DNA from: Bordetella parapertussis
GTDB lineage: Bacteria; Pseudomonadota; Gammaproteobacteria; Burkholderiales; Burkholderiaceae_D
Assembly: GCA_945883145.1 (NCBI GenBank)
Contig: CAMCXB010000001.1
Coordinates: forward strand, 1-64,000
Direction of reading: 5' to 3'
DNA length: 64,000 bases
Position numbers and translations under genes: made by a program. The notes under the pieces are model-generated. The model ran no database searches and had not been told where the DNA came from. It worked only from the letters and a program-made list of their open reading frames with translations. Each line of letters opens with the position of its first letter. The stretch's first letter is position 1. Below are positions 35,679 through 44,810 of this stretch, piece by piece.

Positions 35679-37133
35679 ATGAAACAGTTTCATAATTTTA
35701 TTAACGGTGTTTTTGTACCTACCAGTAAAACGTTTGAGAAACGTACACCTATTAGTAATCAAGTCATAGGTCTCGCGCATGAAGCAGGTCAAGCTGAAGT
35801 CGATGCAGCTGTCAAAGCAGCACGTGCTGCTTTGAATGGTGAATGGGGCAAGATGTCAGTAGTAAAGCGTGTAGAAATGCTCTACGCAGTAGCAGATGAA
35901 ATCAATCATCGCTTTGATGAATTTTTAGAAGCTGAACTAGCCGATACAGGTAAGCCACATTCCTTAGCTTCACATATTGATATTCCACGTGGTGCAGCGA
36001 ATTTCAAAGTCTTTGCAGACATCATTAAAAATGCACCGACTGAAAGCTTCACCATGACCACCCCAGATGGTGGGACTGCAGTCAGCTATGGTGTACGTAC
36101 ACCACTCGGCGTGATAGGTGTGGTCTGTCCATGGAATTTACCACTCTTACTGATGACATGGAAAGTTGGTCCTGCACTTGCTTGCGGTAATGCAGTGGTA
36201 GTCAAGCCTTCAGAAGAGACACCTGCAACAGCGACCTTGCTAGGTGAGGTGATGAATAAAGTAGGCATACCGAAAGGTGTCTATAACGTAGTACATGGCT
36301 TTGGTCCAAATTCAGCAGGAGAATTTTTAACACGCCATCCTGATGTTGATGCGATTACCTTTACAGGTGAAACACGTACTGGTGAAGCCATCATGGCAGC
36401 TGCAGCTAAGGGCGTGCGTCCAGTTTCCTTTGAGCTCGGTGGTAAGAATGCAGGCATTGTGTTTGCCGATGCAGATTTTGATAAAGCGATTGCGGGTATC
36501 ACACGTAGTACCTTTGAAAACTGCGGTCAGGTTTGCTTAGGTACGGAGCGTGTGTATGTACAGCGTCCCATCTTTGATAAATTTGTCGCTGCATTAAAAG
36601 AAAAAGCAGAGTCATTAAAAATAGGTCCGCCGAATGAACCTGGTGTAGGTTTAGGTCCGCTCATCTCTGCAGAGCATAAAGAAAAAGTCATGTCGTATTA
36701 CGAAAAAGCGCGTGCAGCAGGCGCCAAAGTTGTAACAGGTGGTGGTGCGCCAGAAATGAAAGGCGAATATGCGCAAGGTCATTGGGTGCAACCAACTATT
36801 TGGACAGGATTGCCTGAATCATCGCCGATTATTCGTGAAGAAATTTTTGGACCTTGCTGTCATATCGCTCCCTTCGATACTGAAGAAGAAGCGATCGCAT
36901 TAGCGAATGACACACCTTATGGTTTAGCGACCACTGTTTGGACGACTGATTTATCGACTGCACATCGAATGGCAGCAGAAATCAAGGTTGGTCTATGTTG
37001 GATTAATAGTTGGTTCCTGCGTGATTTGCGTACGGCATTTGGTGGATCGAAAGCATCCGGCATAGGTCGTGAAGGTGGTGTGCACTCATTAGAGTTCTAC
37101 ACTGATCTGCGTAATGTCATGATCAAACTTTGA
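35679..37133 (+). CDS. dmpC: 2-hydroxymuconic semialdehyde dehydrogenase
   Basis: This NAD-dependent ALDH-superfamily enzyme oxidises the ring-cleavage product to 4-oxalocrotonate (dehydrogenase branch). Expected motifs are CPWNLPLLLMTWKVGPALACGN, VTFTGET-type VDAITFTGETRTG, the general-base FELGGKNAG and the catalytic Cys in ENCGQVCLGTERVYV. The end GREGGVHSLEFYTDLRNVMIKL is typical of the DmpC/XylG group. At 484 residues it is full length. It precedes dmpE by 16 bases. Confidence 0.96.
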   Translation: MKQFHNFINGVFVPTSKTFEKRTPISNQVIGLAHEAGQAEVDAAVKAARAALNGEWGKMSVVKRVEMLYAVADEINHRFDEFLEAELADTGKPHSLASHIDIPRGAANFKVFADIIKNAPTESFTMTTPDGGTAVSYGVRTPLGVIGVVCPWNLPLLLMTWKVGPALACGNAVVVKPSEETPATATLLGEVMNKVGIPKGVYNVVHGFGPNSAGEFLTRHPDVDAITFTGETRTGEAIMAAAAKGVRPVSFELGGKNAGIVFADADFDKAIAGITRSTFENCGQVCLGTERVYVQRPIFDKFVAALKEKAESLKIGPPNEPGVGLGPLISAEHKEKVMSYYEKARAAGAKVVTGGGAPEMKGEYAQGHWVQPTIWTGLPESSPIIREEIFGPCCHIAPFDTEEEAIALANDTPYGLATTVWTTDLSTAHRMAAEIKVGLCWINSWFLRDLRTAFGGSKASGIGREGGVHSLEFYTDLRNVMIKL

Positions 37134-37149
37134 AGAACGGAGAATTGTA

Positions 37150-37938
37150 ATGGCAATGAATGCAGATACGATTAAACGCTATGGTGATGAACTCTATCAA
37201 TCACTCATAGCTTGTGCGCCGATTGATCCACTCACAAATCGTGAACCTGATATCACGATAGAAGATGCGTATCAAATTCAGTTGCGCATGATACAGCGCC
37301 GTCTGGATGCAGGTGAGGTCGTGATTGGAAAAAAAATTGGTGTGACGAGTAAAGTGGTAATGGATATGTTGGGTGTGAATCAACCTGACTTTGGTCATCT
37401 GTTATCCGGTATGGTGTTTAACGAAGGCGAAGCAGTAGACACCAGCAAAATGATTGCACCTAGAGCAGAAGCTGAAGTTGCTTTTTTACTCGCTAAAGAT
37501 TTAACCGGTCCTGGTGTAACTGCAGAAGATGTATTACGTGCGACTGAATGTGTGATGCCTTGTTTTGAAATTGTCGATTCACGCATCAAAGACTGGAAAA
37601 TAAAAATCCAAGACACCGTTGCAGATAATGCTTCATGTGGTGTGTTTACCTTGGGCGGTGTGCGTCGTAGTCCACGTGATCTTGATCTAGCATTGGCTGG
37701 CATGGTGTTAGAAAAAAATGGCGAGATCATTAGCACTTCATCAGGTGCATCAGTACAAGGCTCGCCTGTGAATTCAGTCGCATGGCTAGCAAATACTTTG
37801 GGTGCATATGGCATTACCTTAAAAGCAGGCGATGTGATTTTATCCGGATCTCAATCACCGCTCGTACCTGTGAAAGCAGGTGATAGTTTGTATTGTGCCG
37901 TAGGTGGACTGGGTAGTACTTCTGTTCGCTTCATCTAA
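37150..37938 (+). CDS. dmpE: 2-oxopent-4-enoate hydratase
   Basis: The enzyme hydrates 2-hydroxypenta-2,4-dienoate to 4-hydroxy-2-oxovalerate. The 262-residue protein belongs to the hydratase/decarboxylase family, with GKKIGVTSKVVMDMLGVNQPDFG, EVAFLLAKDLTGPG, DSRIKDWKIKIQDTVADNAS and LSGSQSPLVPVKAGD. The last segment and the PDFGHLLSG block favour the hydratase rather than the decarboxylase paralogue, which is encoded at 40757. The two share a common fold and are known to form a complex. Confidence 0.93.
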   Translation: MAMNADTIKRYGDELYQSLIACAPIDPLTNREPDITIEDAYQIQLRMIQRRLDAGEVVIGKKIGVTSKVVMDMLGVNQPDFGHLLSGMVFNEGEAVDTSKMIAPRAEAEVAFLLAKDLTGPGVTAEDVLRATECVMPCFEIVDSRIKDWKIKIQDTVADNASCGVFTLGGVRRSPRDLDLALAGMVLEKNGEIISTSSGASVQGSPVNSVAWLANTLGAYGITLKAGDVILSGSQSPLVPVKAGDSLYCAVGGLGSTSVRFI

Positions 37939-37966
37939 TTGCACTGACCTTTATTGAGGACGCATC

Positions 37967-38761
37967 ATGGATCTGCAATTAAAAGGACAGCATGCATTAG
38001 TCAGTGGTTCAACTGCAGGCATAGGTTATGCAATTGCAGATGCGCTCGCAGCTGAAGGCGCAGTCGTCACAATCAATGGCCGCAAGGCTGAAGGTACTGA
38101 GCGCGCTAAGAATAAATTATTAGCAGCACATCCACATGCTGAGATATATGTAGTGGTAGCAGATGCAGGTACGGCAGAAGGATGTAATGCATTGGCGAAT
38201 AGCAGTCAGAAATTTGATATTTTGGTAAACAACATGGGCATCTTCGATCCCAAACCCTTCGCTACTATTCCTGATGCTGATTGGCAGCGATTTTTTGAAA
38301 TCAATGTCATGAGTGGTGTGCGTCTTTCACGTGCACTATTGCCTGGCATGTTGCAACGTAATCGTGGTCGTATTGTTTTTATTTCTAGTGAGTCAGGTAT
38401 TTGCCCACCTGCAGAGATGGTGCACTACGGTATGACGAAGTCTGCGCAATTATCTATTTCGCGTGGTCTTGCTGAAACATGTGCAGGAACAGCAGTAACA
38501 GTAAATAGTGTTTTGCCCGGACCAACTTTAACGGAAGGTGCAAAAGATTTTTTCGACAAACTCGCAGCAGCCCAAGGTGTGAGTTTTGATGAAGCAGCAA
38601 AAGCATTTTTTGAACAAGCACGTCCTACTTCTTTGTTGCGTCGTTTTATACAACCTGAAGAAGTAGCCGCTATGGTGGCTTATGTATGCAGTCCGAAATC
38701 AGCGGCCACGAATGGTGCAGCTTTACGTGTTGATGGCGGCGTAGTTAGAAGCCTAGTGTAA
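37967..38761 (+). CDS. SDR-family oxidoreductase within the meta-pathway genes
   Basis: This is a classical short-chain dehydrogenase of 264 residues. The TGxxxGIG-type nucleotide motif appears as [12 protein letters not shown], with NNMG at the core, catalytic Ser in ISSES and the YxxxK pair in HYGMTKSA. The end [10 protein letters not shown] is typical. It is not one of the canonical dmp genes, and lies between hydratase and acetaldehyde dehydrogenase genes on the same strand with 20-30 base gaps. It may oxidise an alcohol or dihydrodiol side product or a methyl-substituent derivative; substrate unknown. Confidence 0.88.
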   Translation: MDLQLKGQHALVSGSTAGIGYAIADALAAEGAVVTINGRKAEGTERAKNKLLAAHPHAEIYVVVADAGTAEGCNALANSSQKFDILVNNMGIFDPKPFATIPDADWQRFFEINVMSGVRLSRALLPGMLQRNRGRIVFISSESGICPPAEMVHYGMTKSAQLSISRGLAETCAGTAVTVNSVLPGPTLTEGAKDFFDKLAAAQGVSFDEAAKAFFEQARPTSLLRRFIQPEEVAAMVAYVCSPKSAATNGAALRVDGGVVRSLV

Positions 38762-38781
38762 GTTTTATCTCAGGAGTTAAA

Positions 38782-39693
38782 GTGATGACCAAGAAAATTA
38801 AATGCGCATTAATCGGGCCGGGCAATATCGGTACCGATTTATTAGCGAAGTTACAGCGCAGTCTAGTTTTAGAACCAGTTTGGATGGTAGGAATAGATCC
38901 GAATTCAGATGGTTTAAAACGTGCGCGTGAAATGGGAGTTAAAACTACAGCAGATGGCGTGGATGGCTTACTGCCGCATGTGAAAGCAGATGGTATACAA
39001 ATCGCTTTTGATGCAACCAGTGCTTATGTACATGGCGAGAATTCACGCAAGCTCACAGAGTTAGGCGTGATGATGATTGATCTCACACCTGCTGCGATTG
39101 GACCTTTTTGCGTACCACCTGTGAATTTAAAAGAGCATGTCGGTAAGCGTGAGATGAATGTCAACATGGTGACTTGCGGTGGACAAGCAACCATACCAAT
39201 GGTGGCAGCAGTGTCGCGTGTACAGCCTGTTGCGTATGGCGAGATTGTTGCAACGGTATCTAGTCGTTCAGTGGGTCCTGGTACACGAAAAAATATTGAT
39301 GAATTTACACGTACCACTGCAGGTGCAGTAGAAAAAGTAGGTGGTGCTAAAAAAGGTAAAGCGATCATCATTATTAATCCTGCTGATCCTCCACTCATCA
39401 TGCGTGACACCGTGCATTGTCTGACTGAGGGTGTACCTGACCAAGCCAAGATCACAGCTTCTGTGCATGAAATGATTAAAGAAGTACAAAAATACGTACC
39501 TGGCTACAAACTCGTGAATGGTCCTGTGTTTGATGGCAATCGCGTCTCTGTATTTTTAGAGGTAGAAGGACTAGGTGATTACTTACCTAAATATGCAGGC
39601 AATCTCGACATCATGACCGCAGCAGCTGCACGTACAGCAGAAATGTTTGCGGAAGAAATCATCGCTGGCAAGCTCACGCTGCAAGCCGCTTAA
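38782..39693 (+). CDS. dmpF: Acetaldehyde dehydrogenase (acylating)
   Basis: The enzyme converts acetaldehyde, CoA and NAD to acetyl-CoA, receiving acetaldehyde by channel from the aldolase DmpG. The 303-residue protein shows [14 protein letters not shown] (Rossmann start), the catalytic Cys in [16 protein letters not shown] and [14 protein letters not shown], all standard for DmpF/BphJ. An AGGAGT ribosome site precedes an ATGATG start; the first ATG is used here. Confidence 0.97.
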   Translation: MMTKKIKCALIGPGNIGTDLLAKLQRSLVLEPVWMVGIDPNSDGLKRAREMGVKTTADGVDGLLPHVKADGIQIAFDATSAYVHGENSRKLTELGVMMIDLTPAAIGPFCVPPVNLKEHVGKREMNVNMVTCGGQATIPMVAAVSRVQPVAYGEIVATVSSRSVGPGTRKNIDEFTRTTAGAVEKVGGAKKGKAIIIINPADPPLIMRDTVHCLTEGVPDQAKITASVHEMIKEVQKYVPGYKLVNGPVFDGNRVSVFLEVEGLGDYLPKYAGNLDIMTAAAARTAEMFAEEIIAGKLTLQAA

Positions 39694-39710
39694 GTAGAAA
39701 GGACAGCATC

Positions 39711-40760
39711 ATGAATTTACAAGGTAAAAAAATCACTGTCCATGACATGACACTGCGTGATGGCATGCATCCTAAGCGTCATTTAATGACCTTAGATCAA
39801 ATGAAAAGTATTGCTTGTGGTTTGGATGCAGCTGGCGTGCCTTTAATTGAGGTCACACATGGTGATGGCTTAGGTGGTTCTTCTGTCAATTATGGTTTTC
39901 CTGCGCATACTGATGAAGAGTATTTAGGTGCTGTGATTCCACTAATGAAGAAAGCAAAAATTTCTGCTTTGTTATTGCCAGGCATAGGAACCGTAGAACA
40001 TCTGTTGATGGCAAAAGATTTAGGTGTATCAACCATACGCGTTGCTACCCATTGCACAGAAGCCGATGTGAGTGAACAGCACATCACCAAAGCACGTGTA
40101 CTGAATATGGACACGGTTGGTTTTCTGATGATGGCGCACATGAGTAGTCCTGAGGCTTTGGTCACACAAGCCAAGTTAATGGAAAGCTATGGTGCGAATT
40201 GTATTTATGTGACCGACTCTGCAGGTTATATGTTGCCTGCTGATGTGACTTCACGCATTACAGCAGTCCGTCAGGCCTTAAAACCAGAAACAGAATTAGG
40301 GTTTCATGGTCATCACAACATGGCGATGGGTATTGCGAATTCACTGGCTGCAGTTGAAGCGGGTGCAAATCGTATTGATGCAGCAGCAGCAGGTTTAGGT
40401 GCAGGTGCAGGTAACACGCCGATGGAAGTGTTTATCGCTGTTTGTGCACGTATGGGAATTAACACGGGTGTGGATGTCTTTAAGATTCAAGACGTCGCTG
40501 AAGATTTAGTAGTACCAATTATGGATCATGTGATTCGTATTGATAGAGATTCACTCACTTTAGGTTATGCCGGTGTGTATTCGAGTTTCTTATTATTTGC
40601 GAAACGTGCTGAAGCAAAGTACGGTATTCCTGCGCGTGATTTATTAGTTGAGTTAGGTCGTCGCGGTATGGTGGGTGGTCAGGAAGACATGATTGAAGAC
40701 ACCGCCATGACAATGGCACGTGAATTAGCGGATAAAGCAGGAAAGAGAGCAGCAGCATGA
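39711..40760 (+). CDS. dmpG: 4-hydroxy-2-oxovalerate aldolase
   Basis: A DRE-TIM metallolyase that splits 4-hydroxy-2-oxovalerate to pyruvate and acetaldehyde. The motif [14 protein letters not shown] carries the Asp ligand and the catalytic Arg. [28 protein letters not shown] supplies the histidine metal ligands, and a C-terminal DmpG communication domain follows. 349 residues, full length. It forms the channelling complex with the preceding gene product and overlaps the next gene by ATGA. Confidence 0.97.
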   Translation: MNLQGKKITVHDMTLRDGMHPKRHLMTLDQMKSIACGLDAAGVPLIEVTHGDGLGGSSVNYGFPAHTDEEYLGAVIPLMKKAKISALLLPGIGTVEHLLMAKDLGVSTIRVATHCTEADVSEQHITKARVLNMDTVGFLMMAHMSSPEALVTQAKLMESYGANCIYVTDSAGYMLPADVTSRITAVRQALKPETELGFHGHHNMAMGIANSLAAVEAGANRIDAAAAGLGAGAGNTPMEVFIAVCARMGINTGVDVFKIQDVAEDLVVPIMDHVIRIDRDSLTLGYAGVYSSFLLFAKRAEAKYGIPARDLLVELGRRGMVGGQEDMIEDTAMTMARELADKAGKRAAA

Positions 40761-41545
40761 AACTCGATAAAGCAACGATAGAAAAACTGGCAGAGCATTT
40801 AGAAAACTGCCAGCTACAAGCCAAAGACACTACCAAGATTACTGATGACTATCCTGAGATGGATTGGGATGATGCCTATGCTATTCAAAACGTCATCAAA
40901 GCACGCAAGTTAGCGCGTGGTTTGAAGTTAGGTGGTTTGAAAGCGGGACTTACTTCGCATGCCAAGATGAAGCAAATGGGTGTGACCACACCGGTGTTTG
41001 GTTTTATGACGAAGGATTATGAAATCGCTGATGGAGGTGATTGCAAAACTTCAGAACTGATTCATCCTAAAGTTGAACCAGAAATTGCCTTCATGACCAA
41101 TAAGCCTTTACGTGGACCTGGTTGTCATATTGCTGCTGTGTTAGCTGCGACGGAATATGTGATTCCTGGTATTGAAGTCATTGATAGTCGTTATCGTGAT
41201 TTTAAATTTGATTTAAAGAGTGTGGTTGCAGATAACACTTCAGCTGCACGATATGTCGTAGGTGGTCAAAAGCTCGATGTAAAAAATGCTGATCTGCGTA
41301 CCACTGGCATAGTCTTAGAAAAAAATGGTCATCCCGTTGTGTTTGGTGCTGGTGCCGCCGTATTAGGACATCCTGCAGCAGCGATAGCGATGTTAGCGAA
41401 TCACTTAGGTGCGATGGGTGAAGAAATACCTGCGGGTACCTTAATTCTTTCCGGTGGTATTACAGAAGCAGTGGCTGTAGTAGCAGGTGATACGGTGACG
41501 TTAAAGGTGCAGGGTATGGGTAGTACATCTATGCGCTTTGTTTAA
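40757..41545 (+). CDS. dmpH: 2-oxo-3-hexenedioate (4-oxalocrotonate) decarboxylase
   Basis: It decarboxylates 2-oxo-3-hexenedioate, the tautomerised product of the dehydrogenase branch. The 262-residue protein is a paralogue of the hydratase at 37150 and shares its motifs ([62 protein letters not shown]). [11 protein letters not shown] and [20 protein letters not shown] point to the DmpH subgroup. Start overlaps dmpG, so synthesis is coupled. Confidence 0.93.
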   Translation: MKLDKATIEKLAEHLENCQLQAKDTTKITDDYPEMDWDDAYAIQNVIKARKLARGLKLGGLKAGLTSHAKMKQMGVTTPVFGFMTKDYEIADGGDCKTSELIHPKVEPEIAFMTNKPLRGPGCHIAAVLAATEYVIPGIEVIDSRYRDFKFDLKSVVADNTSAARYVVGGQKLDVKNADLRTTGIVLEKNGHPVVFGAGAAVLGHPAAAIAMLANHLGAMGEEIPAGTLILSGGITEAVAVVAGDTVTLKVQGMGSTSMRFV

Positions 41546-41604
41546 AAAATAATGCGTTCACTATATTTTCTAAGATTGATTTAAATTTAAAGATAGGAAG
41601 CACT

Positions 41605-41796
41605 ATGCCATTCGCACAAATTTATTTAATGGAAGGCCGCACTGAAGATCAAAAGCGTGCTGTGATAGAAAAAGTAACAGCAGCATTAGTGGAAGCAGTC
41701 GGTGCACCAAAAGAAAATGTTCGAGTCTGGATACAAGATGTACCTAAGACTAACTGGGGTATTGCTGGTGTCAGTGCAAAAGATTTAGGACGTTAA
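41605..41796 (+). CDS. dmpI: 4-oxalocrotonate tautomerase
   Basis: The 63-residue tautomerase interconverts 2-hydroxymuconate and 2-oxo-3-hexenedioate, using the N-terminal proline after Met removal. Pro1, Arg11 (MEGRT) and Arg39 (VRVWI), the known catalytic residues, are all in place. The residue corresponding to Phe50 of the Pseudomonas enzyme is Trp (KTNWGIAG). An AGGAAGC ribosome site precedes the ATG. It is among the smallest enzymes in the locus and lies just before dmpD. Confidence 0.95.
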   Translation: MPFAQIYLMEGRTEDQKRAVIEKVTAALVEAVGAPKENVRVWIQDVPKTNWGIAGVSAKDLGR

Positions 41797-41800
41797 GATC

Positions 41801-42631
41801 ATGACTGTGACAGCAAATCCTGAAATAGGACAATCTATCGTCGCCAATGGTATACGTACTAATTATCATGATGTAGGTAGTGGACATCCTGCTTTACTCA
41901 TACATGGTTCTGGCCCAGGTGTAAGTGGTTGGGCAAATTGGCGTATGACGATTCCTGTGCTGTCACAAGTCAGTCGTGTGATCGTGCCTGACATGGTGGG
42001 ATTTGGATTCACTGATAGACCTGCGGGTGTGCAATACAACCTTGATAATTGGGTTGCGCAAGTCATAGGATTGTTGGACGCACTAAAGATTGAACAAACA
42101 GATTTAGTTGGTAATTCATTTGGTGGTGCACTTGCCTTAGCTTTAGCAATTCGTCATCCACAACGCGTCAGACGTTTAGTGTTAATGGGTAGCGCGGGTG
42201 TGCATTTTGAACTGACAGATGGATTAGATCTAGCTTGGGGTTACACACCGTCCATTGCCAATATGCGTAAATTATTAGATGTGTTTGCGTATGACCGTAA
42301 TCTTGTGACTGATGAATTAGCTGAGTTACGTTACAAGGCCAGCATACAACCAGGTTTTCAAGAAGCGTTTTCTTCTATGTTTCCTGCACCACGACAAAAT
42401 GGTGTGAAAGCGTTAATGAGTAAAGAAGAAGATATACGCGCTTTACCGCATGACACCATAGTTATACATGGTCGTGAAGATCAGATTATTCCACTTGCGA
42501 ATTCTGTCACGCTAGCGAACTGGATACCGCGATCACAATTGCATGTGTTTGGTCGTTGTGGACACTGGACGCAAATTGAACATGCAGCGCGTTTCAATAA
42601 GTTAGTGTCGAATTTCTTTGCTGAAGCCTAA
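41801..42631 (+). CDS. dmpD: 2-hydroxymuconic semialdehyde hydrolase
   Basis: This alpha/beta hydrolase cleaves ring-fission products, giving the hydrolytic branch that handles ketone products of methylcatechols. The motifs are HGSGPGVSGWANWR (oxyanion region), nucleophile Ser in GNSFGGALALALA, Asp in VIHGREDQIIPL and His in GRCGHWTQIEHA. 276 residues, typical of DmpD/XylF. It is the last gene of the catabolic run, five bases after dmpI. Its presence with dmpC means both branches of the pathway are encoded. Confidence 0.96.
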   Translation: MTVTANPEIGQSIVANGIRTNYHDVGSGHPALLIHGSGPGVSGWANWRMTIPVLSQVSRVIVPDMVGFGFTDRPAGVQYNLDNWVAQVIGLLDALKIEQTDLVGNSFGGALALALAIRHPQRVRRLVLMGSAGVHFELTDGLDLAWGYTPSIANMRKLLDVFAYDRNLVTDELAELRYKASIQPGFQEAFSSMFPAPRQNGVKALMSKEEDIRALPHDTIVIHGREDQIIPLANSVTLANWIPRSQLHVFGRCGHWTQIEHAARFNKLVSNFFAEA

Positions 42632-42646
42632 ATCGTTTATTTTTTA

Positions 42647-42673
42647 ATTGCGGGGCTTAACCAGCCTCGCAAT
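42647..42673 (+). terminator. Stem-loop at the end of the phenol operon
   Basis: ATTGCGGGGCT (42647-42657) and AGCCTCGCAAT (42663-42673) make an 11-bp stem with one G-U pair and a five-base loop, 15 bases past the dmpD stop. It lies between convergent transcripts, so it may serve the catabolic operon and the facing orphan gene. The T content after it is weak. Confidence 0.6.
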
Positions 42674-42727
42674 AGTTTAGTAAGTCTGGGCATGACTATC
42701 CACGTCATGGTGATGACTTCATCCTAC

Positions 42728-43276
42728 TTACAGCTTGTAGCTGCTGGTACCACCACCGCTACTTTTCTTTTTCTTGGAATTGCTGAGTACTTTCATACGA
42801 CCGATTGCTTCAGGTGCGCCATCGAGTAAAAAACGATTCACTTCAAATAAGCCACTTTCCAGAGGAAAAGCGAAGCCTATATATTTTTTAGAGGATTTAA
42901 CGGAATTATTAATTGCATCGAAATTGCTGAATACATAGCGTGGTTTATCGCCTAATTTTTTACAGACGATTTCCATTTGTGCTGAACCACCATCGCCATT
43001 AATTAAAACTGGATAACGGCTACCATCTTCACAATTAATATTTACTGCTAATAACCACAGGCATTGGCCAGATCCGGAGTAACAATATTGTCCAAAGATA
43101 CTGGTGCTATCGTTGACAGTGGCTGCAAAATAACCTTCGTTATCATCCATTGCTCCGGTTACCCAATTTGCAAATTCTTGTGCCATCGGTGGCGCGCTAA
43201 AGCTACATAAAATAAAGAGTAGAGCCAAGTGGCACGTTCTTAATTTTGTTAAAGCCGAAGTAGAGAATAGTTTCAT
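42728..43276 (-). CDS. Hypothetical exported protein
   Basis: I do not recognise this 182-residue protein. It has a signal peptide (hydrophobic LALLFILCSFSA, likely cleaved near PMAQE). The mature part carries several cysteines, a CYSGSGQCLW segment, a strand-rich middle (YPVLINGDGGSAQMEIVC) and a basic, Ser/Gly-rich tail with KKKKSSGGG. It is probably periplasmic or surface-exposed. It lies just downstream of another orphan gene, both facing the end of the phenol operon. No catalytic motif is visible. Confidence 0.7.
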   Translation of the reverse strand: MKLFSTSALTKLRTCHLALLFILCSFSAPPMAQEFANWVTGAMDDNEGYFAATVNDSTSIFGQYCYSGSGQCLWLLAVNINCEDGSRYPVLINGDGGSAQMEIVCKKLGDKPRYVFSNFDAINNSVKSSKKYIGFAFPLESGLFEVNRFLLDGAPEAIGRMKVLSNSKKKKSSGGGTSSYKL

Positions 43277-43304
43277 ATATCGATATTAAAAACTTATAAA
43301 TTAA

Positions 43305-44108
43305 TTAGTAAGAAACTGATTTTAAAATATCATGACTATCTGCTGTATAAATTAAATCAAATTCATTACTAAATTTTTTTAAATAACGAATAAATAGACG
43401 AATAGGTATGCCATCGCCTGTGGGGAAAACATGGAAATCAGTAAGATGAGTTGGTCCATTGTCATCGACTAGTTTGAATTCGATAAATCGTTTACGTGCT
43501 TCGATTTTCTCCATCAGTTCATCAATGTCTGTATTCGAAGCAGAGTCTTTAATAAAAATTTTGCTGCTGATATAAATCTTTTTTTCTTCCTCTTTTATAT
43601 CGATCCAGAGTGGTTGTGGCAGTCCACGTCCGGTTTTCAGAACGCCTGATGGCATTTCATCCGAATTAATATTTTTACGTTTTAAGAGTTCACTGATTTT
43701 TTTATTATTCACTTCTACCGCATCTAATGTAGAAATCTCAGTTTCATTGCATTGATCTCTCGTTTCCTCAATGATTTCTAATATTTCATGTCTAAGTCTG
43801 ACAATTTCCTCAGCTCGTACTTTATATTTGTAAAGCACCGACTCTAAAAGTATGACCACTTCCATATATTGGTTGGAAGGTAATTGAATTTCAAACTTTG
43901 ATGTTGGGCTTGGTAATTGACTATATTCATAATCTGTATGCGGCATTAAATAGATGGTGTATCGCCACATATTTTTTAAGATGATACTTTTCGTTGTGCC
44001 TAGCAAGTAGTGATTAACAACGCCGCTAGCACTCACTGCATCATGAAAATCACTCATGATGAGTTCAAAATCACTTCTTTTTTTGAATGTAGATAAAAGA
44101 ATTTCCAT
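43305..44108 (-). CDS. Hypothetical protein, unknown family
   Basis: The 267-residue, soluble, charged protein has no signal peptide, no membrane segment and no motif I recognise. A helical, Glu-rich stretch (about 85-120, VILLESVLYKYKVRAEEIVRLRHEILEIIEE) could form a coiled coil. The C-terminal third is rich in aromatic and charged residues (DFHVFPTGDGIPIRLFIRYLKKF). Codon use is AT-rich like its neighbourhood. It precedes the exported orphan by 28 bases on the same strand, so the pair may be co-transcribed. Its position in the pocket beside tRNA-Met hints at accessory DNA. Confidence 0.6.
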   Translation of the reverse strand: MEILLSTFKKRSDFELIMSDFHDAVSASGVVNHYLLGTTKSIILKNMWRYTIYLMPHTDYEYSQLPSPTSKFEIQLPSNQYMEVVILLESVLYKYKVRAEEIVRLRHEILEIIEETRDQCNETEISTLDAVEVNNKKISELLKRKNINSDEMPSGVLKTGRGLPQPLWIDIKEEEKKIYISSKIFIKDSASNTDIDELMEKIEARKRFIEFKLVDDNGPTHLTDFHVFPTGDGIPIRLFIRYLKKFSNEFDLIYTADSHDILKSVSY

Positions 44109-44470
44109 AATTATTTTTTTGCAATGTTATCTGACTAGTTTTTACTAGCTTAATAGGATAAATAATAAACGGGTACACACTTTCTGAATGATGTTTTTTA
44201 CTTCATGAGTGGGTAAATTTTCATTACAACGGGATCTTAAATCAGTCTAAACCAATAAACCAAGATTCATAGCATGCTTTCGTTTTTCCTAGCACTGTAC
44301 TTCGATTGCTAACTTGTCTGCTATCTCCTAAGACATCGTAGTTATTCTTAAAAATAAGCTGAATACTCACCCCCTGTGATTAACTTTAGCAGTCTTGATC
44401 TAAGGTCTGGACTAGTCATTATTAGGTATCTCATTTTTAGGATCTCCTGTGAACAATGACAAAAAGTGTA
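44109..44470. other. Gene-free AT-rich spacer upstream of the toxin-antitoxin genes
   Basis: I see no supported gene or RNA in this stretch. It separates the divergent orphan gene (minus strand) from the toxin-antitoxin pair and must hold the promoter of the former, although no clear element stands out. Stop codons are frequent in all frames. No terminal inverted repeats of an insertion sequence are visible. Confidence 0.5.
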
Positions 44471-44499
44471 TTGACAACAGCTACACGTGTAATTAAGAT
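44471..44499 (+). promoter_or_regulatory. Promoter of the toxin-antitoxin pair with a palindromic candidate operator
   Basis: TTGACA (44471-44476), a 17-base spacer and TAAGAT (44494-44499) form a good sigma70 promoter. The spacer contains the perfect 10-bp palindrome TACACGTGTA (44482-44491). Antitoxins of the ribbon-helix-helix type commonly repress their own promoters at palindromes, so this is a candidate operator. Transcription would begin about 30 bases before the antitoxin ATG. Confidence 0.6.
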
Positions 44500-44537
44500 T
44501 TGTATATCTATTGTGTATGCAATTACAGGGGAATTAT

Positions 44538-44810
44538 ATGCGTGCAGCCGCCATTAACCTTAGAGCACTGCCTGAGCAGAGGGACTTAATTGATCGCGCT
44601 GCTACTCTTCAAGGGAAGAACCGTTCGGATTTTATGTTGGAAGCTGCTTGCGATAAAGCGCAGGCCGTTTTACTTGATCAGGTTTTTTTCAGTCTAAATA
44701 GTGACAATTTTCAGCAATTCACTGCAATGCTTGATGCGCCGCCATCTAGTAACCCTAGCTTAGAGCGTCTTATGGCTGTGACGCCACCTTGGAGCGCACG
44801 CAAGAAATGA
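44538..44810 (+). CDS. TacA-type (DUF1778) antitoxin
   Basis: The 90-residue ribbon-helix-helix antitoxin begins MRAAAINLRALPEQRDLIDRAA and continues with GKNRSDFMLEAACDKAQAVL, the DUF1778 signature. The C-terminal part (VFFSLNSDNFQQFTAMLDAPP) matches the toxin-wrapping tail of the family. It would neutralise the acetyltransferase encoded next and repress the promoter. The ATG at 44538 follows a GGGGAA ribosome site. The longer frame from TTG at 44511 would place the start very close to the predicted transcription start. Confidence 0.92.
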   Translation: MRAAAINLRALPEQRDLIDRAATLQGKNRSDFMLEAACDKAQAVLLDQVFFSLNSDNFQQFTAMLDAPPSSNPSLERLMAVTPPWSARKK

